The notes: generated by a model from the sequence alone, not told the origin. A DNA stretch of 64,000 nucleotides from Plantago major (GCA_026545765.1 JAIFAC010000259.1:62001-126000); one strand, 5' to 3'. Shown: positions 33,066 to 44,342, counted from the stretch's first letter. Translations and numbers: made by a program.

Positions 33066-33381
33066 TGTCACGGTCAATCTCTATCATGAAAGAAGATCGC
33101 GAAACAAGCACAAACATAAGAGAGACGGTTACCTTTGAGAAAAACAGATTCACGAAGGAATCTAGAGAGCAAATGTTTATTGAATCAATACTTGAGTTAC
33201 AGAAATGAGCTAGAATAACTATTTATAGCAATTACAAAAGAGGGAAAATATAAATGTTCAGGAACCGTTGGATTAGTCGATACGCGTCTTAATCTTCTCA
33301 GCTTGGCCGTTACGCTCTAATCCACGCTCCAACTAAGCATTCAAAACCCAAAACAACTCAATAGTGAAGGCCTCCATGACA
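33066..33381 (-). repeat. 3' LTR of Reina-like element
   Basis: 316 bp; on the minus strand TGTCATGGAGG... CGTGACA. Contains a TATA-like AATTGCTATAAATAG on the minus strand. A purine-rich AAGGAGCGGGCAA precedes it on the minus strand as polypurine tract. Confidence 0.85.
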
Positions 33382-33392
33382 TTGCCCGCTCC

Positions 33393-33839
33393 TTATCTTG
33401 AGGCTTGACACCAAGCCTCCACATATGGAAAAACATGAACGAGCTTATACCAATCTTCCCAAGTAGCCTCATATTCAGGCAAATGAGACCATTGTACCAA
33501 AGCTTCAGTAGCAGCTGTATTGTTCCTCTTTACCATCCTTCTACCAAGCACAACTACTAGTTGTAGTAATACCTGACCTTCTTCATCCATAGGAGGTAGC
33601 TTACCAACTGCTAGTGGTATTGAAGTATCAACATGTTTATTGAGAATAGAAACATGGAACACAGGGTGAATCTTGCTCTCAGTAGGTAATGCAAGTTTGT
33701 AAGCCAAATCACCAATCTTTTTAGTGATCTGAAAAGGTCCTGCATACTTAGGACTGAGTTTCCGCACTCTAGAATGATGCATTGATAGTTGTCTGTAAGG
33801 TTTGAGCTTGAAATATACCCAATCACCTACAACAAACAT
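33393..33839 (-). pseudogene. Reina-like integrase tail with chromodomain
   Basis: A 148-residue frame: GDWVYFKLKPYRQLSM and KLSPKYAGPFQITKKIGD are the integrase C-terminal GPF/Y module, followed by HPVFHVSILNKHV and a chromodomain-like end, ALVQWSHLPEYEATWEDWY. In chromoviruses this domain is thought to steer integration to marked chromatin. The frame ends just before the 3' LTR. Confidence 0.8.
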
Positions 33840-34906
33840 TCTTTTAGTCCATGTAGCTTGTAAATGTTATTCAGAGCTATTGGGGTACAAGCTACATGGG
33901 CTACCTCATAGCAAGCATCAGTTTTTACCACAAACACCAAATCAAAATCTGGCAGTTGCAGAACTGGTGCAGAACACATAGCTTGTTTTAATTGTTCAAA
34001 AGCTTGTAGTCGCTTCACTAATGGAATCGCCTTCTTAGTAAGTTGGTGTAGAGGCTTAGCTTTAACACCATAATGTCAGGAGAACTTACCAAATAGCCAC
34101 CATGCCCAAGAATCCTCTCAAAGCCTTAAGTGTAGTAGGTATTGGCCAATCTATGATAGCTTTAATCTTCTTGGGATCAGGAGCTACACCCTTAGCACTG
34201 ATGATATGACACAAATAATCAACTTCATCCTGACCAAAAGCACTTTAGATATCTTTGCATACAATGAGTGGGCATGTAACAGCTCAAACACCTTCCTCAA
34301 GTGTATCAAATGAGCATCTAAATCAGTACTATAGATGAGTATAGCATGTAAGAAGACTAACACAAATGTCTTCAGGTGTTCTCTGAAAATATCATTCATT
34401 AAGGCTTGAAAAGTTGCAGGTGCATTTGTGAGGCCAAATGGCATCACCTTAAACTCATATAGACCAGAATCACCACAAATGCAGACTTAGCAATGTCATC
34501 AGGATGCAACCTGATCTGATGATAGCCAGCTCTCAAGTCTATATTAGAGAACACTTTAGCCTTACCCAATTCATCCAGCAAGTCATCAATAAGTAGTGTA
34601 GGATAACTGTCCTTCACTGTACAGGAATTCAACTTCCTATAATCCACACACATACGCCAACTCCCATCTATTTTCTTCACTAACAATACAGGACTGGAGA
34701 ATGGGCTATGACTGGGTTGAACAAAGCCACCTAATCTGATGATAGCCAGCTCTCAAGTCTATCTTAGAGAACACTTTAGCCTTACCCAATTCATCCAGCA
34801 AGTCATCAATAAGTGGTTTAGGATAACTGTCCTTCACTGTACAGGAATTCAACTTCCTATAATCCACACACATACGCCAACTCCCATCTTTTTTCTTCAC
34901 TAACAA
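33827..34906 (-). pseudogene. Reina-like RT and RNase H remnant
   Basis: RT motifs [36 protein letters not shown] and MMPFGLTNAPATFQALMN are clear, and QLPDFDLVFVVKTDA marks RNase H near 33,930. These Ty3 pol motifs come before any integrase remnant, in Ty3 order. Broken. Confidence 0.75.
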
Positions 34907-35008
34907 TACAGGACTGGAGAATGGGATATGACTGGGTTGAACAAAGCCATTATGTAGTAACTCCCCTACTATCTTCTCTATTTCTTTCTTATGTAGGTAG
35001 GGGTACTT

Positions 35009-35690
35009 CTATGGTCTTTGCTTGAATGGTTTTGTATCAGGTAACAATGTAATTGTATGATCATGAGATCTGTGTGGAGGTAAACAAGTAGGCTCAGCAA
35101 ACAAATGGGCATATTCAGTGAGAAGTGGTTGTAAAATCTCATGTTCTTTAGGTGTTTCTTTGTTCCCCATTTGCATCACAAAGAAACAACCTATAACAGA
35201 TCTTTTTCCTTTATTCAAAGCCTGTTGCAACCTCTTACTTGACATGTACTTCACTAAACTCTCCCCTTTCAATCCTTGAAGTAACACCTCCTTCCCATTG
35301 TGCATAAATGATATAGTTTGATTGACAAAATCAAACATCATTTTACCCATGCCCATTTTCTTCATCAAAATCCACACCTAACACCATGTCATAACCACCC
35401 AATTGTAATAACCCGATATTAGTTGTGAAGCTATGGTTAGCATTTCCCATTGAAAAATCAGTACACTTAGCATTCCACTCCAATTTTCCACCCCCAGCTA
35501 CATTAATCACATATGAATTAGTGAGCTCCACTTTACAATTCAATCTCTTAGCAGCTGCCTCATCTAAGAAACTATGAGTGCTCCCTGAATCCACCAGAAT
35601 AGTGATGATGTTATTCTTCACCTTACCCAACACTTTTATAGTTTCAGGTGGTGGTTGGCCACCTACAGCATGCAAAGAAATTCTAGGCAT
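35009..35690 (-). pseudogene. Reina-like protease remnant
   Basis: Contains ITILVDSGSTHSFLDE, the D-S-G active site (Asp at about 35,591), and further on GGYDMVLGVDF, the second conserved protease motif. A frame to 35,009 leads towards the RT with HDHTITLLPDTKPFKQRP. Broken. Confidence 0.8.
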
Positions 35691-35764
35691 CTCCTCCTCA
35701 CCAAATCATCATTCAATGTAATAGTTTCATCCTGTTCATCTAGTACTATCACAAACAACTTTTT

Positions 35765-36697
35765 GCATTGATGTCCATAAGTGTATGGCTCATCACAATT
35801 AAAACAGAGTCCCTTCTTCTTCCTGTCATCCAATTCCTCCTTAGAAAGCCTCTTCACTACAGTACTCTTCTCATAACTAGTAGTTCCTCTACTGTTTTCA
35901 CCCACCACCTTGCCAGTTTTAGCAGGCATAACTGTCAACTTTGACACACTTTTGCTTTTATTAACAGCTTCAAGCAACACCTCTTGTTTTCTAGCCATCA
36001 TGTAGCCTAGTCTAAAGAACTAGGTGACAGCATCTCCACCATATGCTTCACTTCTGACTTAAGACCACTAAGGAAACTGCTAATAAAATAATTCTCATCC
36101 AAAGTTCTGTTATGAGTAGCCATTAATGACTTCAACTCCTCAAACTTAAACACATAGTCATCCACACTAGATATATGTTTAAGCTTATTGAATTCACCTA
36201 TGAATCCTTCACCCCTCACAGATGTGAATCTATTCAACAACAACAACCAACTTCTCCCATCCCATCACCTCTCTACCCTCGACATTATCCAAATACCAAT
36301 GCTCAAAGACTTCCTCCAAATGCATACCAAATAAAACCACTCGTTCACAATCATTCATAGGATTCATCATAAAATATTTCCTACATTTCCGCATCCATGA
36401 TCTAGGATCATCACCATTAAATTTCGGAAAATCCATCCTAGGTAACCGTAAATGCTCAAAAACTCGAGGATTAGCATTTATACCTCCAGAATCGTCAGCA
36501 GTTGTACGATTCGCTGCATTTCGCTGAGGAGTTCCCATTGATCGGCAATCACCAGCATCGACCAATTTCTGCAATAGCTCCTCCATCTTCGATTGAGAAT
36601 TTTCCAGTCTACTTTGCGATTGCAACATTTCATCAAAATCAGACTCCAACTTCGAAATCCGATCGCCATGATTCAAAGGTAAAGTACTGCTGGCCAT
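35765..36697 (-). pseudogene. Reina-like gag remnant with zinc knuckle
   Basis: A frame from 36,697 reads LPRMDFPKFNGDDPRSWMRK, the usual chromovirus gag entry, then (36,246-36,007) HISSVDDYVFKFEELKS and the zinc-finger-bearing part with LCFNCDEPYTYGHQC near 35,790. Gag forms the particle and binds the RNA. Broken. Confidence 0.8.
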
Positions 36698-36754
36698 CGT
36701 ACACCTACGATTAATCGATCAGAGTATTGCACAGCCTGGCTCTAGTGCCAATAA

Positions 36755-37070
36755 TGTCACGGTCAATCTCTATGACGAGAGAAGATCGCAAAACAAGCAC
36801 AAACATAAGAGAGACGGTTACCTTTGAGAAAAAAAGATTCGTGTAGGAATCTAGAGAGCAAATGTTTATTGAATCAATACTTGAGTTACAGAAATGAGCT
36901 AGAATAGATATTTATAGCAATTACAAAAGAGGGAAAATATACATGTTCAGGAACCGTTGGATTAGTCGACACGCCTTAATCTTCTCACTGGTTACGCCTA
37001 ATCCACGCCCAACCGCCGCCTAAGCGCTCAAAACCCAAAACAACTCAATAGTGAAGGCATCTCCATGACA
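36755..37070 (-). repeat. 5' LTR of Reina-like element
   Basis: 316 bp, same ends as its partner (minus strand TGTCATGGAGA... CGTGACA), with the primer site directly behind it at about 36,735-36,752. Confidence 0.85.
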
Positions 37071-37075
37071 ATTAA

Positions 37076-37858
37076 CATGGAGAAAAACCTCTAAGGGAAC
37101 TTTCAAACATCACATATCATGGCATATATGACAAACCAAATAATCGTGAATGAGCCTTAGGGGAACTTGCCTTGAGAGAAACAAAACAAGAGGGACAAGA
37201 ATTGAAAACGGGTTGAAAAACAGCCCTATGTTCGACATCAAATTTTGGATGACTTGAACATCAACATGGTGATCCGTCCAGTGTAAGTATAGAAAGGTCT
37301 GTTATAAATATTCTCTCCAAAACTCAGCTCGATTGGGTAGTTAACGAACCGGAAAAAGATTTTAGAAGTTGACTGCGCCTGGCAGAAAATTTGTGCGCGA
37401 AATAAAGTTTTTTCCTAAGGGTTTTTTCTTTGAAAATAACTAGGGTTAGGGTTATAATGGACTTGTTAAAGAAAATGTACTTGTGATTTAGATAAGTGAT
37501 GGGCTAGATAAGGTTACAAGTCACAAAAGTCAATAATAACGCTACGAACTCCGTTGTCGGTTCGCTTTAAAACGCCTAAATTAAAATGAATTTTTCATAC
37601 AAGATATGTCAATATTGTAAGCATGAACGAGACAAATGTGTAAGATAAAATTTGTAACTTTAAAGAAATGTTTAAATAGAGGGGCAAACTAGACTTTTTG
37701 TCAAAAGTCAAATTTGAGGGTAAAATTGGACTTCATCATAAATTAGCAATCGTTGGGGACCCAAATATTTAGTAGGCATCTAAAAAAAGGTTGTTGTGTG
37801 TAAAATTCCTTAGAATACTCAAAATAATTATAATATTTGAATATGATAATTAAAAGTA
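37076..37858. other. No gene; AT-rich, probably decayed LTR-like DNA
   Basis: No convincing frame on either strand. Continues the flank of the Reina-like insertion up to the Stowaway element. A stretch near 37,535 (GAACTCCGTTGTCGGTTCG) resembles chromovirus LTR sequence, but the boundaries are lost. Confidence 0.3.
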
Positions 37859-38120
37859 CTCCCTCCGTCCCGCAGAACTTCATACATTTGCCATTTTTAA
37901 CCATCCCACAGAACTTCATACATTACCAAAAAATCAAAAAAGGAAGCTACCCCACACCCAACAAATAATAAACAATCTCAACTTTACAATCAAATTACAC
38001 AATTTGCCACTAAAAGTACACTTTTTCTCACTTTTTCTATATTTTATCATTACTTAAACTTTTCGCATAAAACTGCACAATAACCCTAATGTATGAAATT
38101 CTCAGGAACAGAGGCAGTAG
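37859..38120. mobile_element. Stowaway-like MITE (262 bp)
   Basis: Starts CTCCCTCCGTCCC and ends with the imperfect reverse complement (GGAACAGAGGCAGTAG), with TA on both sides (37,857-37,858 and 38,121-38,122). The inner termini repeat ACTTCATACATT. Such Tc1/mariner-derived MITEs are non-coding and depend on a transposase made elsewhere. Confidence 0.8.
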
Positions 38121-38127
38121 TATATAA
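38121..38127 (+). promoter_or_regulatory. TATA box before a pyrimidine-rich leader
   Basis: TATATAA directly abuts the Stowaway element and is followed by a pyrimidine-rich stretch (TCTTCTTCTGTTCTCTCC) typical of plant 5' leaders. The leader is cut by the CRM-like element at 38,199 and resumes at 43,866. This could be a host-gene promoter, but no coding start is evident. Confidence 0.35.
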
Positions 38128-38198
38128 CCCACAAGTTGGCGCGTGAAGAGACCATCTTCTTCTGTTCTCTCCTCTTCCAGATTTCTATCTATCCTCTT

Positions 38199-38564
38199 TG
38201 ATGCGGACCAAACAAAGAAGCTGGCATAGAAGATTGGCAACAATTTTGCAGTTTATTTTAGTTTATTATTTTTCTGTTATATTTCCTTTTTCTTAGTTAA
38301 TTAGGATTTGGTATTTTCCTTTTTCTTAGTTAATTAGGATTTGGTATTTTTTCTTTTTTCTTAGTTAATTAGGATTTGGTATTTTCCTTTTAGTTGGTTA
38401 TGAATTCTCTATTTAAGAACTTGGCTGGTTATTGTTAGAAGACAGTTTATGTTTGATTAATAATATCGAGAGTTTTCTCAATTCTTCAACGAAGTTTCGG
38501 TATTCTATAGAATCAACGATCCTTGTATTTTCATCCTTCTTGTTCCGCTACGTACGCTGCATCA
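38199..38564 (+). repeat. 5' LTR of CRM-like element
   Basis: 366 bp from TGATGCGGACC to CGCTGCATCA. Contains three tandem ~35-bp units (TTAGTTAATTAGGATTTGG core) at about 38,284-38,395; the 3' LTR has only two, which accounts for most of the length difference. Confidence 0.88.
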
Positions 38565-38639
38565 GAGTGGTATCATCCTCCATTCGATCCTGAGTCATGT
38601 CGCCCTGCTGCCAATGATGGAGATAACGGAGGTGATGTC

Positions 38640-39500
38640 GCAGAGCTGCGACGTGAGAACGAAGACCTACGACGCCAGGTTGAGCTGTTAGCACAGCGTA
38701 TGGACGAATCTATCCATCTGCACTGCCAAGACGACGATGTCACAATCACGGGAGAACACCCCTTCGGCAACCCACGGTTTCGTTCACCGGCAAGGCCTAA
38801 CCACCATTGGGACCACGGTTTCAAGGTCGAGATTCCTCAATTCGATGGTATGCTCAAACCTGAAGAATTCATCGACTGGATTTCCCAGGTTGACGAAATT
38901 CTGGAATTCAAGGAGGTCCCGGACGAACGTCGTGTTTCCGTGATAATCCGCTTAGGTGGTCGCAAGACAAGCCCGGTGGCAACAATCAAATGTAACCGCT
39001 TTCGCCATGGCAAAGACAAGATATCTAGTCAGGCCAAATTCACGAAACACATTAAGGTTGCGTTTCTACCATATAACTTTGAGTGTGAACTGTACCAACG
39101 CTTCCAGAACCTCCGCCAAGGCCAGCGTTCGGTTGATGATTACTCCACGGAATTCAATGAATTCCTCGCCCATATTGATCTCAATGAATCACCTATATCC
39201 AGTTGGTTTCTCGGTATATCAAGGGCTTGCGTCTCCAATTGCAGGACGTGCTCAATATGTTCGACCCCTTAACGGTGGCCGAGGCGCACCTGCGCGCTGT
39301 TCAAGCTGAGAAACAGCTCGCACGACATAAATGCTGGCAGCATTGGTCGACTCAAAGGGCTTAGACCATGTTCGCCTTCCCGACACCCAACCTAATTCTC
39401 CTCCAGCCCGTAGCTACCCTACACAACCTCATGGATGGACGGGTGTCTTACGTTGTTTCAATTGCGGTGAACCTGGACATAGACAAGCCGAGTGTCGTAA
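38640..39500 (+). pseudogene. CRM-like gag remnant with zinc knuckle
   Basis: A coiled-coil-like start (AELRRENEDLRRQVELLAQR), then KVEIPQFDGMLKPEEFIDW and ELYQRFQNLRQGQRSVDDY, both standard chromovirus gag motifs. The CX2CX4HX4C knuckle CFNCGEPGHRQAEC lies at 39,454-39,495. Broken. Confidence 0.8.
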
Positions 39501-39699
39501 ACCGCCTTCCAACACTCGTGGCCTTTTTACCGACGCTGTCGATGATGAATCCGCGCCTATCTATGACCACCTTACTTACGATGACGATGAGGAATTCGTC
39601 GAAGAATATGTGGCCGGTGATGTTGGACCCCTCATGATGTTACGCCGAGCATTTCTGGCACCTCGCTCTCGATGTAATGGCTTCGCCACAATCTCTTTC

Positions 39700-40977
39700 A
39701 TTCCACCTGCACCATCGATAAAAAAATCTACACATTTATTATTGATGCTGGAAGCTGTGAAAATGTTATCTCCGACGTGGCTGTCTCTAAACTCGGTCTC
39801 ACCTAGAGGCCGGTCTGGGCCTTAAGCGGGTCGGGCCTATTCCGGGCCTGTTTTAAGGGGCCGGGCCGGGCTCATTAGCGGGCTGGTCCGGGCCAAAAAA
39901 CAAATTTTCCTCTCTTTTTTTTCCATTTCTCTTTTTATACATAATAAAAAAGAACTTATTTATTCTTAGCATGTAAAATGTTATTACAAACTCTTTACTA
40001 ATTAAATGCATAAATGAAAGGAAAAAAACTACTATATACATGAGCAATCGACTGTACTAGGTGAAAGTTAAGTAAGCTATTGTTTTGGCTCATTTAGCAT
40101 ACATGTGATCAAAATTTAAAGTCATTAAACATGTGAAGTATAAAAGAATGCTGAGAGATGGCAAGTAGGAAAAAAAGAATTGATGAAGAATAAAATGTAA
40201 ATGATGAATTGATGAGTAAATGGGACGGCAAGTAGGAAGAAAAGAATGAACAATTTTAATGTGTTTTGGAGTTGGACTATGGACTTGTAATGTATAAGTC
40301 CAATTAGTTTGATTAGTTTTCTTAGAGTCCAATTTTAATGTGTTAGCTCGATTAATAAATTTCGATTCTTATCAAATATCACATAATATGTTCAATAAAT
40401 ATATCGGGCTTTTCGGTCCGGGCTTAAGCGGTCCGGGCCACGGGCTTTTTCAGTCCGGGCCGGTCCGGGAATAAGAGGCCCCTAAAGCCCCATTAAAATA
40501 TTATGTCCGGGCCGGTCACGGGCCTATATTAACGGGCCGGTCCGGGCCTGCCATTTTTACGGGGCGGGCTTGTCTACGACAGGCCCCATTAGCACCTATA
40601 GTCACACCACAGAACCTCACCCCAAATGATATCGACTTTCCTGGTTGAGTCAAGGCAAGGATGTCACAGTTTCTAAATGAGTTTTAGTATCCTTCTCGAT
40701 TGGCCCCACCTATACCGATTCTATATATTGTGATGTGGTACCTATGGATGCTTGTCACTTGTTGCTCGGCCGCCCATGGCAATACGACAATAATGTCTGT
40801 CACGATGGTCGTACAAATACTTACTCATTCTTATTCCGAGGCAAGAAGATTGTGCTGGTCCCAAATAAACCCAAGGGTGTTGATTCACACCCAATCCAAC
40901 CACCTGTTCCAACTACACTCCTCTCCCGCGTTCCCTTTCAAGCTGCTATGGAAGAATCGGGCATTGTCTTTGTGTAG
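39700..40977 (+). pseudogene. CRM-like protease remnant, split by a MITE
   Basis: The active-site part (DAGSCENVISD) ends just before the hAT-like insertion at 39,804. The second conserved part, VPMDACHLLLGRPWQYDNN, lies behind it at 40,735-40,800, followed by the connector with TYSFLFRGKKIVLVP. Broken. Confidence 0.7.
39804..40600. mobile_element. hAT-like MITE (797 bp) inside the CRM-like element
   Basis: Both ends are rich in GGGCCGGGCC-type words. The left end starts TAGAGGCCGG and the right end reads GGCCCCATTAGCACCTATA, an imperfect inverted repeat. Flanks are GTCTCACC (39,796-39,803) and GTCACACC (40,601-40,608), an 8-bp duplication with one difference, as expected for hAT. The middle is AT-rich and has no transposase, so it is non-autonomous. 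Confidence 0.75.
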
Positions 40978-41055
40978 CTCTCTCACCCCATCAACACTGA
41001 CACTTCTATTAGTCCACCGGAGGAAGTTCGACCATTATTACAGGAATTCGCGGAT

Positions 41056-41877
41056 GTGTTTCCTTACTCCCTTCCATCTATCTTGCCTCCGCTACGTGAC
41101 ATTCAGCACCATATTGATTTAGTGCCAGGGGCTACCCTCCCTAATCGACCCCACTATCGGATGAGCCCAAAGGAACATGAGGAATTGCGACGACAGGTTG
41201 AAGAACTACTCGCCAAGGGCTATATTTGGGAATGCCTCAGTCCCTGCGCGGTACCTGCCCTCCTCATGCTAAAGAAAGACGGCTCATGGCGCATGTGTGT
41301 GGATAGTCGTGCCATCAACAAAATCACCATTCGATACCGCTTTCCCATTCCTCGATTGATGACTTATTAGACCAATCAGGTGCCAAAGGTGTTTAGCAAA
41401 TTGGATTTAAAAAACGGCTATCATCAGATTCGCATCCGTATGGGAGATGAGTGGAAAACCGCCTTCAAAACCCGTGAAGGTCTATACGAGTGGCTTGTGA
41501 TGTCGTTTGGACTCTCCAACGCCCCGAGCACTTTTATGCGTGTTATGAACCAAGCGTTGCGCCCTTTCAATGGAAAATTTGTTTTCGTTTATTTTGACGA
41601 CATCTTGATCTATAGCTCGAGTCCGGCCCTACATCTCCAGCACCTACGTGAAGTACTGCTCGTTCTTCGCCGTGACAAATTTTATGTTACTACCGCCAAG
41701 TGCGCATTCCTGACTGCATCGATTCAGTTTTTAGGATATGTGGTTTCAAATGAAGGACTCAAGGTTGATCCCGGTAAGGTTATTGCAATAGAACATTGGC
41801 CACAGCCCTCATCCATCATCAGGCGCAAGCTTTCATGGATTGGCATCCTTCTATCGACATTTTATACCTCACTTTAG
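41056..41877 (+). pseudogene. CRM-like reverse transcriptase remnant
   Basis: Covers [56 protein letters not shown] and the catalytic YFDDILIYS at 41,590-41,601, then [17 protein letters not shown]. Clear Ty3 chromovirus RT. Broken, with few breaks. Confidence 0.85.
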
Positions 41878-41879
41878 TG

Positions 41880-43537
41880 GCATTATGGCTCCTCTCACTG
41901 ATTGCATGAAGGACTTCAAGTTCCACTGGACCCCAGACGCTGAGGCTGCATTTCAAGAGATTAATTAAGCAACGCTTAATTTCAGCTCCTATTCTAGTCC
42001 TGCCGAATTTTTCTCAACCTTTTGAACTCCATTGCGACGCATCCAAAACAGCATCGATTCAGATTTTAGCCAATCGTATGCACTGCTGCCTACTTTAGCG
42101 AGAAAATACCTGGTGCAAAGCTTCGCTTTAGTACATACGACATTGAATTCTATGTGTTAGTCCAAGCGGTGAAACATTGGCGTCACTATCTCTTTCATCG
42201 TGAGTTTGTCCTCTACATCGATCACAATTCACTCAAACACCCTACAGCCAAGATAAGATCTCTCACCGTCATGCTTCTTGGATTTCCTATTTACAACAGT
42301 TTACCTTTGTGATTAAACACAAAGCTGGAGTCTCTAACCGTGTCACTGACGCACTCAGTCGACGTTACGGGCTATTGATGGAAATGCGAGTTCATGTCCC
42401 GTTCTTTGATTCCTTTCTGCCCTTATATGGGGAAGATCCCTTATTTTCTGACGTCCTAGCCACAATCCATCAAGGCACGCCATCAAATTTTATCTTGAGA
42501 GGGTCATGCCTGACGTGACCGCACCTTTCAACTACTCACTGCTCCTACCATCGGGTCGTCTATGCACAAGGAAGTAGGTCGATTTGTGGCTCGTTGTCGC
42601 ACTTGTCAGTTGGCGAAAGGGACTTCTACTAATGCCGGGTTATATCTACCTCTTCCCATTCCCACACAACCATAGACTGATGTTAGTATGGATTTTGTTC
42701 TTGGCCTTCCCCGCACACAGTGCGACAATGATTCTATTTGTGTGGTTATTGATCACTTTTCGAAGATGGCTCATTTTATTCCCTGTAAATGCACATCGAC
42801 ACCGATCTCGTTGCTCAACTTTATTTTCGTGATGTGTATCGAATCCATGGTCTTCCCACGCCTATTATCTCCACCGAGATACTGCTTTGTGAGTCATTTT
42901 GGCGGAGTATGGTGTACGGTTAATACTCGCTAAATTTCGTGAGTGCTTATCACCCTCGCATATGGCCAAACCAAGGGTCAATCGCTTCTTGGCAATCTTT
43001 ACGCAGCTTGCGGGTGATCACCCTAAGGCGTGATCCGGTTACCATGTCGAGTTCGCCATAACTATGTTGTTAACCGCACTATCGGTTTCAACTTTTCATG
43101 TGGTGTATGGTTTGTCCCCACGGGTTCCGGCCGATCCGATTATGTTACCTAGTAAGGTGCGGTTCATACCATCAAGACTCGTTGCTCATTTGTCGAAGTT
43201 CATTGCCAAACCCATGCTCGTTGGTCGACAACACCGCCAAATACAAGGTGCATGCGACCGTAAATGGCGGATGTCGACTTCAAAGTTTGTGATTGTGTTT
43301 GGGCTATTCTCACTAAAGATCGTTTTCCTGCTCGTGATTACAGCAAGCTCGCTGCCAAGAAGATGGGTCTGCTAGAAATCATTGAGAAGATCAATCCTAA
43401 TGCTTATCGTCTGCAATTGCCAAGCCATATTCACACTTCAGATGTCTTCAATGTGAAACACCTTGTTCCTTTTGCTCATGATTCTTCATCGGATGATGAT
43501 GCGTATTCGAGGACTAATCTTCTCTATCCCGGGGAAA
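41880..43537 (+). pseudogene. CRM-like RNase H and integrase remnant
   Basis: RNase H is recognisable around 41,990-42,360 (VIKHKAGVSNRVTDALSRR near its end). The integrase follows: a zinc-finger part near 42,590, core with MDFVLGLPRTQCDNDSICVV and VVIDHFSKMAHFIPC (42,688-42,800), and the CRM-type tail at 43,264-43,537. Broken, with several breaks. Confidence 0.75.
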
Positions 43538-43865
43538 TGATGCGACCAAACAAAGAAGTTTATATAGAAAATTGGCAACAATTTTGCGCTTTATTTTAGT
43601 TTATTATTTTCTCGTTATATTTCCTTTTCTTAATTAATTAGGATTTGGTATTTTCCTTTTCTGAGTTAATTTGGATTTGGTATTTTCCTTTTAGTTGGTT
43701 AGGAATTCTCTATTTTAGAACTTGACTGGTTATTGTTAGAAGACAGTTTATGTTTGATTAATAATATCGTGAGTTTTCTCAATTCTTCAACCAAGTTTCG
43801 GTATTCTATAGAATCAACGATCCTTGTGTTTTCATCCTTCCTGTTCAGCTACGTACGCTGCATCA
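43538..43865 (+). repeat. 3' LTR of CRM-like element
   Basis: 328 bp from TGATGCGACC to CGCTGCATCA, matching the 5' LTR apart from one fewer tandem unit and scattered changes. The integrase frame extends into its first ~60 bp. Confidence 0.88.
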
Positions 43866-44342
43866 CTCTTCTTATTATTTCACATCTCATCATTTTGCAT
43901 CCATTTTCACGATAAGTCATCAGCACAAACTTCGTTCTTCTTCACCGGAATCTCCACCTTCTTCTTCACCGGAATCCTTCCCCTGGTTATCAAGACCTTC
44001 AATCCGCCGTACCGGTAGGATTATCTTATGATTTGTAGTTCTTATTTACTTAACTTTAACCTGCCTATAGGTTTTGAAATGGTACATGTATGACATTATC
44101 TGATGATCTGTCGTTCTGCTTGTAATTATGTTGATTTTATGGTTTATACTTTATAGTTCTGCTTGTAAGAAGAGATATTTACTTGACATAGAAGCAGGAG
44201 ATAGTGCCAGAGTTCACTTGTAGCCTTTTGGCTACAAAATTGTGATTTCCAATTTTCATGACCTGTAATGTAATGTGAAACTTACCAGGAATGGGAATGA
44301 CAAATGATACACAATTTCCAGCATATTTTATAAAAAAAGCTA
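43866..44342 (+). other. Leader-like exon and intron-like DNA, possible broken host gene
   Basis: After the second CTCTT the pyrimidine-rich leader continues (TTATTATTTCACATCTC) and contains two copies of TTCTTCACCGGAATC (about 43,938-43,985). At 44,010 CGGTAGGATT could be a splice donor, followed by T-rich intron-like DNA. No start codon with a long frame. Together with the TATA box at 38,121 it may be the start of a former host gene. Confidence 0.3.

Larger units (their letters stand above)
33066..37070 (-). mobile_element. Reina-like chromovirus (Ty3) with both LTRs, minus strand
   Basis: A 4,005-bp element with two 316-bp LTRs (33,066-33,381; 36,755-37,070) and the target duplication ATTAA (33,061-33,065; 37,071-37,075). 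Minus-strand order is LTR, primer site (TTGGCACTAGAGCCAGG, Met-tRNA-like), gag, protease, RT, RNase H remnant, chromodomain, LTR. The short LTRs and C-terminal chromodomain suggest the Reina lineage. The LTRs agree at roughly nine bases in ten by eye. The element is shorter than the family's usual 5-6 kb; it is broken, with pol incomplete and part of the RT stretch present twice. Confidence 0.88.
38199..43865 (+). mobile_element. CRM-like chromovirus (Ty3) with both LTRs, plus strand
   Basis: A 5,667-bp element with LTRs 38,199-38,564 and 43,538-43,865 and the target duplication CTCTT (38,194-38,198; 43,866-43,870). The primer site TGGTATCA follows the 5' LTR. Order is gag, zinc knuckle, protease, RT, RNase H, integrase. 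The integrase tail (RFPARDYSKLAAKKMG, then LPSHIHTSDVFNVKHLVPF) is of the CRM type, with no ordinary chromodomain, and its frame runs on into the 3' LTR, as known for CRM. A hAT-like MITE sits inside. The element is broken, with many breaks in pol. Confidence 0.8.

Noticed and set aside
41056-43537. An active endogenous retrovirus or para-retrovirus in the CRM-like region
   Set aside because: No envelope or movement-protein sequence; order and LTRs are those of an ordinary Ty3 chromovirus, and the coding part is broken.
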